Below, in pieces: positions 1 through 9,835 of a stretch of DNA of 64,000 nucleotides. The notes below the pieces were generated by a model. That model did no database searches. It was given only the letters and a program-made list of their open reading frames with translations, and was not told the DNA's origin. The DNA lies in NCBI RefSeq assembly GCF_001189915.1, contig NZ_LFLS01000023.1:23901-87900 (forward strand). The letters run 5' to 3'. The position numbers were made by a program, and so were the translations under genes. Source of the DNA: Herbaspirillum autotrophicum (GTDB lineage Bacteria > Pseudomonadota > Gammaproteobacteria > Burkholderiales > Burkholderiaceae_D). Position 1 is the first letter of the stretch. Every line of letters starts with the position of its first letter.

Positions 1-303
1 GCGGCCTCGCGCACCGTCCGCATTTCCTATAACGTGCTGACCCGGCAATACCATGCCGCCATCAGCGGTCAGTTGCAGCAAAGCTTCCCGACGCTGGAAG
101 ATGCCTTGTCGCTGATCCGGCGGCCGCCGCGCTGGTACGTGGCCGATAAAAACTCACTCAAGTCGGGCGACACCTACTTTGTCGGCCTGCGCATGCGCCT
201 CGACGTCGCGCAATTACCCAAACCATTCCAGATCAACGCACTCAATAACAGCGACTGGCGCCTGTCGTCGGACTGGAAAGAGTTCACCTTCAAAGTCGAA
301 TGA
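1..303 (+). CDS. DUF4390 domain protein, C-terminal part (5' end outside window)
   Basis: The frame is open from the first base and ends in TGA at 301-303, so only about the last 100 residues are present. The visible part contains LIRRPPRWYVADKNSL and GDTYFVGLRMRLDVAQLPKPFQ and ends WKEFTFKVE. This fits DUF4390, a small secreted or envelope family of unknown function usually found just upstream of ntrY in Burkholderiales. The stop overlaps the ntrY start (ATGA), so the genes are translationally coupled. Family assignment is from recognition of the pattern and context; the role is unknown. Confidence 0.75.
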   Translation, partial: AASRTVRISYNVLTRQYHAAISGQLQQSFPTLEDALSLIRRPPRWYVADKNSLKSGDTYFVGLRMRLDVAQLPKPFQINALNNSDWRLSSDWKEFTFKVE

Positions 304-2555
304 CCAGAACCCTGCGCTATCTGTTAGTCATCGGTGGCGGCATTATCAGTATCCTGCTGTTCCTGCTGGCCTCGGCATCTGAAAATTCCGCCATGTTCGA
401 CCAGCATTACCCGTGGCTGCTGGGTCTGAATGCACTGGCCGCCGTGGCGTTGCTGCTGCTGGTCATCATGCTGCTGACGCGCCTGTTCAAACGTTACCGC
501 CGGCACGAGTTCGGTTCGCGCCTGATGGCCCGGCTGGTGCTGTTGTTTGCGCTGATCGGGATTTTGCCGGGGGCCGCCATTTATCTGGTGTCGGTGCAGT
601 TTGTATCGCGCTCGATCGAATCCTGGTTCGACGTGCGGATGGAAGCTGCGCTCGAATCCGGCCTGAATCTGGGGCGCAATGCGCTGGATTCCTCGCTCAA
701 TGACCTGACTGCCCGCGCCCGTTCGATGGCGCAAGAGTTGTCCGACATGTCGGAAGCCGAGCAAGTCACTTACCTGTCGCGGCAACGCGATCAGAGCATG
801 GAAGCCACGATTGTCACGGCCAATGGCCAGGTAGTGGCCACCGTCGGCGGGCGTATTGGTTTGTTGACACCGACCTTGCCGACCGCCGCCATGTTCAAGC
901 AAGCCCGTCTGACACGCGGCTTTGCCACGGTGGAAAGTGATGATTCCCGGATCAGCGGCGAATCGGATGCCGAGGGCAATTTACGCTTGCATGTGGTGAT
1001 CGCGATTCCGTATGCCGGCAAAGGCATGAGCCTGCAAGGCGAGGGCCGCTTCCTGCAGATTTTGCAGCCAGTGCCGGATTATCTTGCCGTCAATGCCGAA
1101 ACCCTGCGTCTGGCCTACAGTGAATATCAACAACGCTCGGTTGCGCGTTCCGGCTTGCGCAAGATTTATCTGGTCACGCTGACCCTGACGCTGTTGCTGG
1201 CCATTTTTGCCGCGGTCGCCAGTGCCTTCCTGATTGCGTCCGATCTGGCCAAACCTCTGCTGTTGCTGGCCGAAGGCACCAAGGCGGTGGCCGAAGGCAA
1301 CCTGTCGCCGCGTCCGATTGTGGCGACCTCTGACGAACTCGGCACCCTGACCCAGTCCTTCAACGCCATGACCCGCCAATTGCTGGAAGCGCGCACGGCG
1401 GTGGAACAGAACCGGGCCGAACTGGAAAATGCCAAGGCCTATCTGGAGTCGGTACTGGGCAACATGTCTGCCGGGGTGATGGTGCTCGACGATGAGTTCA
1501 AGATTGTCAGCACCAACGGTTCGGTGCAACGCATCCTTGGTTACGATTTCAGTGATTACATTGGCATCCCGCTGCATACCATCGATGGCCAGGCCTTTTT
1601 TGCGGAAGCCATCATCAAGGCGTTTTCCGAGCAACGCGCGCAATTGGCGGGCGACAGCTCGCACGACGGACTGCATTGGCAGCAACAACTGGAACTGCCG
1701 CGCATCGGCGCCAGCGGCGGTGGCGACGAGCAGGACAAGGTGACCTTGCTGGCACGTGGCTCGCATCTGCCGGTGGAAGCGGGGGTCGGTTACGTGGTGG
1801 TATTCGACGATATCAGCAATGTGATTTCGGCCCAGCGTTCGATTGCGTGGGGCGAGGTCGCGCGCCGGCTGGCGCATGAAATCAAGAATCCGCTGACGCC
1901 GATCCAGTTGTCGGCCGAGCGTCTGCAAATGCGTTTGTCCGACAAGCTGATGCCGCAAGACGCTGCAATTCTGGACAAAAGCACAACGACTATCGTCAAT
2001 CAGGTGGCCGCCATGAAGCGCATGGTGGATGATTTCCGCGATTACGCGCGCACCCCGCCGGCCAAACCCTCGGCGCTGGATCTGAATGAACTGACGGAAG
2101 AAATCCTGCATCTCTATCTGGCCGGCGACGGCCGCGACGTGATTCATTCAAGATTGGCGCCGGATCTGCCGAAAGTAATGGGTGACGCGACCCAGCTGCG
2201 CCAGGTGATCCACAACCTGCTGCAAAATGCGCAGGACGCTGTCATGGAAAGCGGCCACGCCGAGCCGCGCATCGATATCGTGACGGAACAGATCAATTAT
2301 CAGGGCTCCGACGGCACGGTGCGGGCGGCGGTGCGGCTGTCGATTACCGATAACGGTCCCGGCTTTGCGCCAAAAATTCTGGCACGTGCCTTCGAACCTT
2401 ATGTAACATCAAAACCTAAAGGGACTGGCCTTGGACTGGCGATGGTCAAAAAGATCATCGATGAGCACGGCGGTCGGATCGACATACAAAACCGATCAGA
2501 AACAAGAGGCGCAAAAATATTGATTTTGCTGTTAAAGTTAGCGCCTGATGTATAA
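300..2555 (+). CDS. ntrY: NtrY-type nitrogen/redox sensor histidine kinase
   Basis: This is a 751-residue inner-membrane sensor kinase. Hydrophobic segments lie near residues 7-27, 38-62 and 78-100, followed by a periplasmic stretch and another segment near 287-312. A HAMP domain (about 312-366) and a PAS domain (about 385-500) follow. The HisKA box reads RLAHEIKNPLTPIQLSAERL, with phospho-acceptor His526. The ATPase domain has an N-box (NLLQNAQDAV) and G-boxes (DNGPGFAP, GTGLGLAMVKKI). This four-segment, HAMP, PAS, kinase layout and length match the NtrY family. It overlaps the DUF4390 gene by 4 nt and is followed after 135 nt by its presumed partner regulator at 2691. Confidence 0.93.
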   Translation: MTRTLRYLLVIGGGIISILLFLLASASENSAMFDQHYPWLLGLNALAAVALLLLVIMLLTRLFKRYRRHEFGSRLMARLVLLFALIGILPGAAIYLVSVQFVSRSIESWFDVRMEAALESGLNLGRNALDSSLNDLTARARSMAQELSDMSEAEQVTYLSRQRDQSMEATIVTANGQVVATVGGRIGLLTPTLPTAAMFKQARLTRGFATVESDDSRISGESDAEGNLRLHVVIAIPYAGKGMSLQGEGRFLQILQPVPDYLAVNAETLRLAYSEYQQRSVARSGLRKIYLVTLTLTLLLAIFAAVASAFLIASDLAKPLLLLAEGTKAVAEGNLSPRPIVATSDELGTLTQSFNAMTRQLLEARTAVEQNRAELENAKAYLESVLGNMSAGVMVLDDEFKIVSTNGSVQRILGYDFSDYIGIPLHTIDGQAFFAEAIIKAFSEQRAQLAGDSSHDGLHWQQQLELPRIGASGGGDEQDKVTLLARGSHLPVEAGVGYVVVFDDISNVISAQRSIAWGEVARRLAHEIKNPLTPIQLSAERLQMRLSDKLMPQDAAILDKSTTTIVNQVAAMKRMVDDFRDYARTPPAKPSALDLNELTEEILHLYLAGDGRDVIHSRLAPDLPKVMGDATQLRQVIHNLLQNAQDAVMESGHAEPRIDIVTEQINYQGSDGTVRAAVRLSITDNGPGFAPKILARAFEPYVTSKPKGTGLGLAMVKKIIDEHGGRIDIQNRSETRGAKILILLLKLAPDV

Positions 2556-2690
2556 GGATTAAGATTTTCATGTCTGCGGCGACGTTTCATTGTGTTTTAT
2601 ATGAGATGCCGAATTCCACAGCAGGGAAATTTCAAAAATATTCCAAGCTCATTCCATAAATGAGTACTAGCAAACGAGGAAAGCAGGCAC

Positions 2691-3419
2691 ATGGCTAACA
2701 TCCTGGTCGTCGATGACGAAATGGGTATCCGCGAATTGCTCTCAGAAATTCTGGGCGACGAGGGACATGTCGTAGCAACAGCGGAAAATGCGCAACAAGC
2801 GCGAGAGCTGCGAATAGGCAGTGTTCCCGACTTGGTGCTGCTTGACATATGGATGCCCGATACCGACGGCGTCACCTTGCTCAAGGAATGGCAACGCGAC
2901 GGCTTGCTGACGATGCCCGTCATCATGATGTCCGGTCATGCCACCATCGATACCGCAGTGGAAGCAACCCGCATTGGCGCCCTGAACTTTCTGGAAAAGC
3001 CGATTGCGCTGCAAAAACTGCTCAAGGCCGTGCAGCAGGGTCTCTCTCACAGCCGCGAACCGGTCGCGCGTCCGGTCTCTTATCTGCGCCCCATCGTCAA
3101 CAACAATACCGAAAGCCCTGATCATCCGGCTGCGGTGTCGTCCTATGCCGCACCGGTCGCGATTGATCCGGGCCACGGCCTGACGCAGGCGCCGGCGTTT
3201 GCACCGATTGCCGACAACGCCTCGCATATTTCCTTCGATCTGCCGCTGCGCGAAGCGCGTGATGCATTCGAGCGCGCCTACTTCGAATACCATCTGGTGC
3301 GCGAAAACGGCAGCATGACGCGCGTCGCTGAACGGACCGGACTGGAACGCACGCACCTGTACCGCAAACTCAAACAATTAGGTGTCGAGCCTGGTAAATT
3401 GTCGAAAAAAGGCAACTGA
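2691..3419 (+). CDS. Short NtrX-like response regulator (receiver plus Fis-type HTH, no AAA+ domain)
   Basis: This 242-residue regulator starts at an ATG after AGGAAAGCAGGCAC. Residues 1-120 form a receiver domain: acidic pocket D8/D9, phospho-acceptor D52 in LLDIWMPD, switch region MMSGHAT and conserved Lys in FLEKP. A linker of about 75 residues rich in Ala and Pro follows. Residues about 195-240 form a Fis-type helix-turn-helix (REARDAFERAYFEYHL to ERTHLYRKLKQLG). NtrX usually has about 450 residues with a central sigma54-interacting AAA+ ATPase; no Walker A or GAFTGA motif is present here. The gene follows ntrY and is presumably its phosphorylation target. It probably binds DNA without activating sigma54 polymerase directly. 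Confidence 0.85.
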   Translation: MANILVVDDEMGIRELLSEILGDEGHVVATAENAQQARELRIGSVPDLVLLDIWMPDTDGVTLLKEWQRDGLLTMPVIMMSGHATIDTAVEATRIGALNFLEKPIALQKLLKAVQQGLSHSREPVARPVSYLRPIVNNNTESPDHPAAVSSYAAPVAIDPGHGLTQAPAFAPIADNASHISFDLPLREARDAFERAYFEYHLVRENGSMTRVAERTGLERTHLYRKLKQLGVEPGKLSKKGN

Positions 3420-3673
3420 CCGCGCTGCATCATCAACCCTGCAGCGACCAGGCATTTTCACCGCTGATCCGGAACCGGAGTCTGTTCCGCTGACTCGTGT
3501 GCACGCAGCATTACCGGCACACGGGGATATTTCCTTGCCGCCCCACAAGTTCTTGCGCCATCTGCCGTAACCAGAGATAACACCGTTGCACTCAGGGGGA
3601 TCCGGCCGGCCCCTTGAAATTCACGATCCTGACGCCATTTCCTTATCAAAGCCAGTCTGAACAAGGAGCAGTT

Positions 3674-3931
3674 ATGAATCTGATCTACAACAGTGAGCAA
3701 TACAGCGTCGTTGAGTTCGGTGCTGACCATGACCATGAAGCGCTGCGTTTCGGCGGCTACGAAATCATGGACAAATCAGGCCAGCGCGAGATTTTCATCG
3801 ACGGTCCGGCCGCCGAACTGTTTCGCAAGAATGTACAGGAACTGATTGCCTCGGAACCGACCATGGAAGACATTGATACCTTCCTGAGCAAGTACGATGT
3901 GATGATGCGCCACCCGATGAGCCTGCACTAA
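3674..3931 (+). CDS. DUF3567 family protein
   Basis: This is an 85-residue soluble protein of the DUF3567 family, restricted largely to Burkholderiales and of unknown function. The start at 3674 is preferred over an in-frame upstream codon at 3614 because AAGGAG lies 7 nt before it and the family begins MNLIYNSEQYSVVEF. The protein is acidic, with a C-terminal FLSKYDVMMRHPMSLH. It stands alone between the ntrX-like gene and an EamA transporter gene. Confidence 0.85.
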   Translation: MNLIYNSEQYSVVEFGADHDHEALRFGGYEIMDKSGQREIFIDGPAAELFRKNVQELIASEPTMEDIDTFLSKYDVMMRHPMSLH

Positions 3932-4073
3932 CAGTCGTTCCCCCGGATACCAGCCGCACTTCAGCAGCACCGCGTGCGCTGGTCCGCCCCCCCTCCCCCA
4001 CGCATTGCCCGGCAGCAGGTATCATCATGGCTTTGCCTGAGCGCCCAATGCATTTCTTTTCCCCGGTATTCGC

Positions 4074-4910
4074 ATGAGCAGCGCGGTGATCGCGCTGGTA
4101 TTGTTGGCGGCCCTGTTGCATGCATCATGGAACGCGTTGCTCAAAAGCAGCGACGATCGCCTTGGCGTCCTGACGCTGATGACCATCGGCGCCGGAATCG
4201 GCGCCATCCCGCTGGTTATCTGGGGGGCGATGCCCACTGCGGCAAGCTGGCCCTACATCATCTTGTCGGCCATTCTGCACACCGGTTACAACCTGTTTTT
4301 GATCCGTGCTTACCGGATCGGCGACTTCAGCCAGTCCTATCCGATTGCGCGCGGCTCATCGCCGCTGCTGGTTGCACTCGGCGCGGCATTATTGGCGGGT
4401 GAACAAATGAACTGGTGGACCTTGCTCGGTATCGTGCTGGTATCGGCCGGTATCATCAGCCTAGCGCAATTGAAGAGTCGCGCCAGTCTGGCAGCGCCGC
4501 TGGCGGCCTTTACTACCGGCGCCTTCATTGCCGCTTACACCATCACCGACGGCATCGGTGCGCGCCTGTCGGGCGATGCACTGGCCTATGCCGGCTGGCT
4601 GTTTGTACTCGACAGCATTCCGCTGGCATTGATTTATCTGTGGCAACACCGGCGCTTGCCGCTGAGCACCACACCGCGGCAGACACTGGTTGGACTGGGC
4701 GGCGGCGTGATGTCGCTGCTGGCGTACGGGATCGTGATTTGGGCGGTAACACTGGCGCCGATGGGGGCGGTTTCGGCATTGCGCGAAACATCGGTCTTGT
4801 TTGCAGCGCTGATCGGCTGGCTGTTTCTGGGCGAGAAGCTGACCGTGCGGCGACTGTCAGCCTGCGTCGTGATCGTGCTGGGCGCCAGCGTGCTGGGATT
4901 GCATCGCTGA
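4074..4910 (+). CDS. EamA/DMT-superfamily membrane transporter
   Basis: This 278-residue inner-membrane protein has about ten hydrophobic segments in two homologous halves, typical of EamA (drug/metabolite) transporters. The N-terminal half has ALLHASWNALLK and YRIGDFSQSYPIARGSSPL; the C-terminal half has PMGAVSALRETSVLFAALIGWLFLGEKL, the usual last-repeat motif. The substrate cannot be read from the sequence. The gene is convergent with kup, with only 25 nt between the two stops. Confidence 0.88.
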   Translation: MSSAVIALVLLAALLHASWNALLKSSDDRLGVLTLMTIGAGIGAIPLVIWGAMPTAASWPYIILSAILHTGYNLFLIRAYRIGDFSQSYPIARGSSPLLVALGAALLAGEQMNWWTLLGIVLVSAGIISLAQLKSRASLAAPLAAFTTGAFIAAYTITDGIGARLSGDALAYAGWLFVLDSIPLALIYLWQHRRLPLSTTPRQTLVGLGGGVMSLLAYGIVIWAVTLAPMGAVSALRETSVLFAALIGWLFLGEKLTVRRLSACVVIVLGASVLGLHR

Positions 4911-4935
4911 TTGCGGCAATCCCGGCACGCTCACA

Positions 4936-6837
4936 TCAAATTTCTACCTTGGTACCCAATTCCACCACCCGGTTGGCCGGGATGTGGAAAAAGTCCGATG
5001 GCTTGGCGCCATTCTGATACATCCACGCAAACAACTGCTCGCGCCACAAGGACATGCCCAGCAACTTGCTCGGCACCACAGTATCGCGGGCCAGGAAGAA
5101 TGAGGTATCCATCAGATCGAACTGATGGTTGAATTGTTCTCCCATCAAATCCAGCACCTTGCTGACTTCCGGCGCTTCCTTGAAACCGAATGCCGCCCGT
5201 ACCAGGAAAATGTTGCCGCCCAGATCCTTGAGCGTCAGACGCTCCTCATCGGCAACGAACGGCACATCCCAGATACTGATTTTGAGGAAGAACACCCGCT
5301 CATGCAAAATGCGGTTGTGCTTCAGATTGTGCAGCAAGGCCACCGGCACGGTATTGACGTTACCGGTCATGAACACGGCCGTGCCGCCGACGCGATGCGG
5401 CGGATGCGCCAGCAAGCCTTCGACGAACGGCTCCAGCGGAATGCCATCGTCCTTGATCCGGGTGCGCAACAGCATGCGTCCCGAATACCAGGTCATCAGC
5501 AGGAAGAATGCGGCAGCACCGAGCAGCAACGGGAACCAGCCGCCATCCGCAACTTTGAGCAGATTGGCGGTGAAGAACGCGGCGTCGACCAGGAAGAAGG
5601 CACCGATCACCAGCGTCACCAGCACCGGATGCCATTTCCATACCGTGCGCATGACCACCGCCGCCAGAATGGTCGTGATCACCATCGTCGTGGTCACCGC
5701 CACGCCATAAGCAGCCGCCAGATTGTCGGACTTCTTGAACGCCAGCACCACCGCCACCACCAACACCAGCAACATCCAGTTGATCAGCGGAATATAGATT
5801 TGGCCACGCTCATCTTCAGAGGTATGCAAAATGCGCATGCGCGGCACGAAGCCCAGCAGGATCGCTTGGCTGGTCAGGGAGAAAGCGCCGGAAATCACGG
5901 CCTGCGATGCAATCACGGTGGCAAAGGTGGCCAGCACCACCATCGGCACCAGCAACATATCCGGCACCATCAGATAAAACGGATTCTTGATGGCGTCCGG
6001 ATTGATCAGCAGATTGGCGCCCTGGCCAAAATAATTGATCACCAGACAAGGCATCACGGTGTACAGCCAGGCAAAGCGGATCGGGCGGATACCGAAATGG
6101 CCCATATCGGCATACAAGGCTTCGGCACCGGTCAGCACCAGCACGACCGAACCAAGCACAATGAAGGCTTGCAGCGAGTGTTCGATCATGAAATGCACGG
6201 CGTAATACGGATTGATCGCCACCAGCACTTCAGGTGCCTTGATGATGTTGTAGATGCCCAGTGCACCGAGCGAAATGAACCACAGGAACATGATCGGGCC
6301 GAACAGCTTGCCGACCACATTGGTGCCATGACGTTGAATCAGGAACAGGCCGACCAGAATCACCAGCGTCAGCGGGATCACGACATGGGAAGCGCCGGGG
6401 ACGGCAATTTCCAGCCCTTCCACTGCCGACAGCACTGAAATGGCTGGCGTAATCACGACGTCGCCGTAAAACATGCAGGCTCCGAATACGCCCAGCATCA
6501 TCAGCAACTTGGCCCGCGGCGATCCGCTGACCGCGGTGCGCAGCGACAGCGCCATCAGGGCCAGTACGCCGCCTTCGCCATTATTGTCGGCGCGCATCAC
6601 GAACAGCACATACTTGAGCGATACCACGATGGTGATCGCCCAGAACAGCATCGAAATGATGCCCAGCACCGCATCGGGCGAAAAGGCAATCCCGTGTTCC
6701 GGGCTGAAGCATTCTTTGAGCGCATACAACGGGCTCGTGCCGATATCACCAAACACCACTCCCAGCGCGGCCAGGGTAATGATGTGCAAGCGCTGCGAAC
6801 GGAACGAATAATTTGGCCGGACCTGAGATGAACTCAT
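4936..6837 (-). CDS. kup: Kup-type low-affinity potassium uptake permease
   Basis: This 633-residue protein is close to E. coli Kup in length (622). The N-terminus has [23 protein letters not shown], the Kup signature, followed by about twelve membrane segments (for example [25 protein letters not shown] and [13 protein letters not shown]). A hydrophilic C-terminal cytoplasmic domain starts near residue 455. Kup imports K+ together with H+ in other bacteria. GGGAAAACA precedes the ATG. The gene is monocistronic on this strand. Confidence 0.95.
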   Translation of the reverse strand: MSSSQVRPNYSFRSQRLHIITLAALGVVFGDIGTSPLYALKECFSPEHGIAFSPDAVLGIISMLFWAITIVVSLKYVLFVMRADNNGEGGVLALMALSLRTAVSGSPRAKLLMMLGVFGACMFYGDVVITPAISVLSAVEGLEIAVPGASHVVIPLTLVILVGLFLIQRHGTNVVGKLFGPIMFLWFISLGALGIYNIIKAPEVLVAINPYYAVHFMIEHSLQAFIVLGSVVLVLTGAEALYADMGHFGIRPIRFAWLYTVMPCLVINYFGQGANLLINPDAIKNPFYLMVPDMLLVPMVVLATFATVIASQAVISGAFSLTSQAILLGFVPRMRILHTSEDERGQIYIPLINWMLLVLVVAVVLAFKKSDNLAAAYGVAVTTTMVITTILAAVVMRTVWKWHPVLVTLVIGAFFLVDAAFFTANLLKVADGGWFPLLLGAAAFFLLMTWYSGRMLLRTRIKDDGIPLEPFVEGLLAHPPHRVGGTAVFMTGNVNTVPVALLHNLKHNRILHERVFFLKISIWDVPFVADEERLTLKDLGGNIFLVRAAFGFKEAPEVSKVLDLMGEQFNHQFDLMDTSFFLARDTVVPSKLLGMSLWREQLFAWMYQNGAKPSDFFHIPANRVVELGTKVEI

Positions 6838-7491
6838 TGTTTTCCCATACTTGTAAACCGCATTTGATCAGGTGCCGTGAAGGCAATTCCGCGTACTTTA
6901 TCGCACTATGCCGTCGTCAGGCTGAAATTGGAAACGGTGCTGAGGTTGCGTTGCACAAAGGTCTCTTTTCGATGCGGCAAACTTGACATTGACGCAAGAA
7001 AGGACCATGGCAATGCCGTTGCAGCAGGGTGAATATTGTCAAACGGAAATGCCCCGACTCCGGAGCCATCTTGCTCGCCACGGCACTGCATGCACCGCAC
7101 GCGGGAGGCGCTTGCACCGGCCTGATGCCTCCATCCTCGCTGGCTCACCATCTTCGGGCCGATGCGGCGCATGGACGGAGCGCGCCTCGCCTCATTGATA
7201 CGCAGTCAACTGGCCCGATAGTTGCTTACTCTGCTGGCAAGAGTAGAAGCGTTCACCTCTCGGGTTGCCGCCGGCGTCTGCCGGTTACCGCAGTCCCGCG
7301 CGGCCGGGAATTGCTCTTGAAGTCGCCGCCTGCTGCTCCGTTCCGGAGGCATGGGCGGACCGGAGGTTTACTTCAAGAGGCTGCCATGTTTCGACCGCAT
7401 CTCCCGCGTGCTCCGGTTTCCCCTGCATCCATGCGACTGATATCAGGCGGCATTTCCCGATCTTTCACTTGCATCAATTCAGGAGTGCACC
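6838..7491. other. 654-nt intergenic region between divergent kup and oxygenase genes
   Basis: No convincing gene is seen. Open frames here have atypical, Arg/Pro/His-rich translations and no good ribosome site. The right half holds a long inverted repeat (7314-7379, listed separately) and ends in AGGAGTGCACC before the ATG at 7492. The left half must carry the kup promoter, but no clear -35/-10 pair was identified. Confidence 0.6.
7314..7379 (+). promoter_or_regulatory. Long imperfect hairpin in the leader of the oxygenase gene
   Basis: Perfect 10-nt arms CTCTTGAAGT (7314-7323) and ACTTCAAGAG (7370-7379) enclose 46 nt that can form inner helices, for example CTCCG/CGGAG and GCCGCC/GGGCGG. 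It lies 112 nt upstream of the start codon at 7492. It has no U-tract, so it is not a plain terminator. It could be a structured leader RNA or a DNA inverted repeat; no known riboswitch class was recognised. Confidence 0.45.
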
Positions 7492-8493
7492 ATGAACAAT
7501 GCCGTCGCGAGCCCGTACCAACTCAACGAACTGAACAAAGAAACCCGCATGGGATCGATGGGTTCCGAAACCCATGCCCGCGAAATCCGCCGCATCGATT
7601 TGTCCAACTACGACGAGCGCAAGAATCAGATCGCCGATGAACTATGGAGCGCCGCCATCGATGTCGGTTTTTTCCAGATCTGCAACCATGGCATTGATCT
7701 CGGCGAAATCGAGCAAGCGTTTGCCATGGCCGAACGCTTCTTTGCGCTGCCGGCAGCGACCAAGGCCAAATACCCGCTGCGTAAAGCACATAACGCCGGC
7801 TGGGAAAGCAAAGCCCAGGTGCGGCCATCCACCGGCACACCGGATCAAAAAGAGTCGTATCAGATTACCCGGCCATGGATGAACGACTTGTGGCCGGCCG
7901 CTGACGAACTGGCGGATTTTCAGCGCGTGATGCTGGACTTCGAAGCCAAGTGCTGGCAACTGGGCATGCGGCTGCTGTCATGCTTCGCCTACAAGCTCGG
8001 CTTCGACAGTGAGTTCTTCACGCGGGCGCACAACCCGTCGGCGCCGAGTTATCAGAGTACCTTGCGCTTGCTGCATTACTACGCCATCCCCCCCGAGTAC
8101 AAAGACAAGCTCGATTTGTGGCGCGCCGGTGCGCATACCGACTTCGATTGCCTGACGCTGCTGTTTCAGCAAAAGGGACAAGGCGGATTGCAAGTCTGCC
8201 CTGGCAAGGAAATGGAGACGCAGGAATGGACCAGCATCGAACCGGCTGCAGATGTCATCACCTGCAATATCGGCGACATGCTGATGCGCTGGAGCGATGA
8301 TCAGTTGCCGTCGAATTTTCACCGGGTCAAGAATCCGCTGCCGCATGAATATCTGGGACCTCGCTACAGCCTTGCATTTTTTTGTCAGGCCAATCGCGAC
8401 ATCGTGATTGAAGGTCCGGAGAAAAAATATCCGGCCATCACCGCCGAGGATTATTTGTATCAGCGCGTCAACGCCAACTTCAAGGCATATTGA
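7492..8493 (+). CDS. Isopenicillin N synthase-family Fe(II)/2-oxoglutarate-dependent dioxygenase
   Basis: This 333-residue cytosolic oxygenase has an N-terminal DIOX_N-like part (residues about 30-130, with GFFQICNHGI) and a C-terminal double-stranded beta-helix. The iron ligands are visible as HTD in GAHTDFDCLTLLFQ and the distal His in NFHRVKNP. The 2-oxoglutarate-binding Arg lies in GPRYSLAFF. AGGAGTGCACC precedes the start. A major-facilitator gene follows after 119 nt and may carry its substrate or product. The family includes ethylene-forming enzyme and plant-type hydroxylases; the substrate is unknown. Confidence 0.85.
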   Translation: MNNAVASPYQLNELNKETRMGSMGSETHAREIRRIDLSNYDERKNQIADELWSAAIDVGFFQICNHGIDLGEIEQAFAMAERFFALPAATKAKYPLRKAHNAGWESKAQVRPSTGTPDQKESYQITRPWMNDLWPAADELADFQRVMLDFEAKCWQLGMRLLSCFAYKLGFDSEFFTRAHNPSAPSYQSTLRLLHYYAIPPEYKDKLDLWRAGAHTDFDCLTLLFQQKGQGGLQVCPGKEMETQEWTSIEPAADVITCNIGDMLMRWSDDQLPSNFHRVKNPLPHEYLGPRYSLAFFCQANRDIVIEGPEKKYPAITAEDYLYQRVNANFKAY

Positions 8494-8573
8494 TCGGATG
8501 CCGGGTTGCCACGGCAGGTGGCCCGGCGTGAAAGCGGGGGCGCATCACGCGTCAATCTCCTTTACGCTAAACT

Positions 8574-8585
8574 AGCGGATCCGCT
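8574..8585. promoter_or_regulatory. Perfect 12-bp palindrome before the MFS gene
   Basis: AGCGGATCCGCT is a perfect dyad located 27 nt before the MFS start codon at 8613. It is followed directly by the AT-rich TATATAAAAG, a plausible -10 region. Its position suggests an operator, but the regulator is unknown and a chance palindrome is possible. Confidence 0.35.
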
Positions 8586-8612
8586 TATATAAAAGATACA
8601 AGAGACACTCCC

Positions 8613-9824
8613 ATGTTCAAAGCCGACCGCGCTCCCGATTTCAAAACCGTCATGATTGCCAGTGGCCTGGTACTGACACTGGCCATGGGCGTTCGTCACG
8701 GCCTTGGCTTTTGGCTGCAGCCGATGTCGCAGGCACATGGCTGGACCCGCGAAACATTTTCGCTGGCAATTGCGATGCAAAATCTGATGTGGGGCGTATT
8801 CGGTCCTTTCGCCGGCATGGCGGCAGATCGCTTCGGCACTGCGCGCGTCATCATCGGCGGCGCCTTCTTGTATATGGGTGGCTTGCTGTGGATGGCGCTG
8901 GTGGATCAACCCACGCTGTTCGTACTGGGTTCCGGCGTCCTGATCGGCGCCGGTCTGGCCTGTACCGCATTCGGTGCCATCAGCGGCATCGTCGGTCGCA
9001 GCGCACCGGCCGAAAAACGCTCCTGGGCTTTTGGCGTGTCATCGGCGGCTGGTTCATTCGGCCAGTTCGTCATGATGCCGGTAGAACAACAATTGATTTC
9101 CGTCGCCGGCTGGCAGTATGCGTTTTACTGGCTCGCCGCATTGGTGATACTGGTGATGGTGCCGATGGCATTCAAGCTGCGTGAGCCGCCGCTGGTGGTT
9201 GCCACTGGTCCGCAGCAAAGTATCTGGGAAGCCACCAAGGAAGCATTTTCCTACCGGCCGTTTCAGTTTCTGATCGCTGGCTATTTTGTATGCGGCTTCC
9301 AGGTCGTCTTCATTGGCGCTCACTTGCCGTCCTACCTGCAAGATAAAGGCATTGCCAATCCCAATGTCGCGGTGATGGCGCTGGCCCTGATCGGCCTGTT
9401 CAATATCTTCGGATCGTATTACGCCGGCAAGCTCGGCGGCATCTTGCCCAAACGCTATCTGCTGGGCTCCATTTATTTCGGTCGCACGATTGCCATCTCG
9501 CTGTTCTTGCTGGCGCCGCTGTCGTCGTGGTCGGTATATATCTTCGCTGCGGCAATGGGCTTGCTGTGGTTATCTACCGTGCCCCTGACCAACGGCATCG
9601 TTGCCAGCATTTTCGGCCTCAAGTATTTGTCGATGCTGTCCGGTTTTGTGTTCTTGTCACATCAGGTCGGCAGCTTCCTCGGCGTCTGGCTGGGTGGCTA
9701 CCTCTTCACAAAACAGGGCAGTTACGATACGGTGTGGATGATTGCCATCGGCCTCGGTGTGTTTGCCACGCTGATCAATCTGCCGGTCAAGGAAACCGCG
9801 ATCCGGCGTCCGCTGGCCGCCTGA
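8613..9824 (+). CDS. Major facilitator superfamily transporter
   Basis: This 403-residue protein has twelve predicted membrane segments in two six-helix halves with a central cytoplasmic loop near residues 195-215. The loop between helices 2 and 3 carries GMAADRFGTARV, the MFS signature. N-terminal text such as LGFWLQPMSQAHGWTRETFSLAIA resembles the oxalate/formate antiporter-like (monocarboxylate-porter) branch. It follows the oxygenase gene in the same direction and may transport a related organic acid; this is inference. Confidence 0.87.
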   Translation: MFKADRAPDFKTVMIASGLVLTLAMGVRHGLGFWLQPMSQAHGWTRETFSLAIAMQNLMWGVFGPFAGMAADRFGTARVIIGGAFLYMGGLLWMALVDQPTLFVLGSGVLIGAGLACTAFGAISGIVGRSAPAEKRSWAFGVSSAAGSFGQFVMMPVEQQLISVAGWQYAFYWLAALVILVMVPMAFKLREPPLVVATGPQQSIWEATKEAFSYRPFQFLIAGYFVCGFQVVFIGAHLPSYLQDKGIANPNVAVMALALIGLFNIFGSYYAGKLGGILPKRYLLGSIYFGRTIAISLFLLAPLSSWSVYIFAAAMGLLWLSTVPLTNGIVASIFGLKYLSMLSGFVFLSHQVGSFLGVWLGGYLFTKQGSYDTVWMIAIGLGVFATLINLPVKETAIRRPLAA

Positions 9825-9835
9825 GGAGATACGCC

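Noticed and set aside
5125..6438. 437-codon open frame antisense to kup
   Set aside because: Its translation is rich in Gln, His and Arg and has no domain; kup on the other strand is clear and full length.
7029..7640. 203-codon plus-strand open frame over the kup-oxygenase intergenic region
   Set aside because: It has no ribosome site, overlaps the oxygenase start in another frame and its translation is low-quality (Arg/Pro/His-rich).
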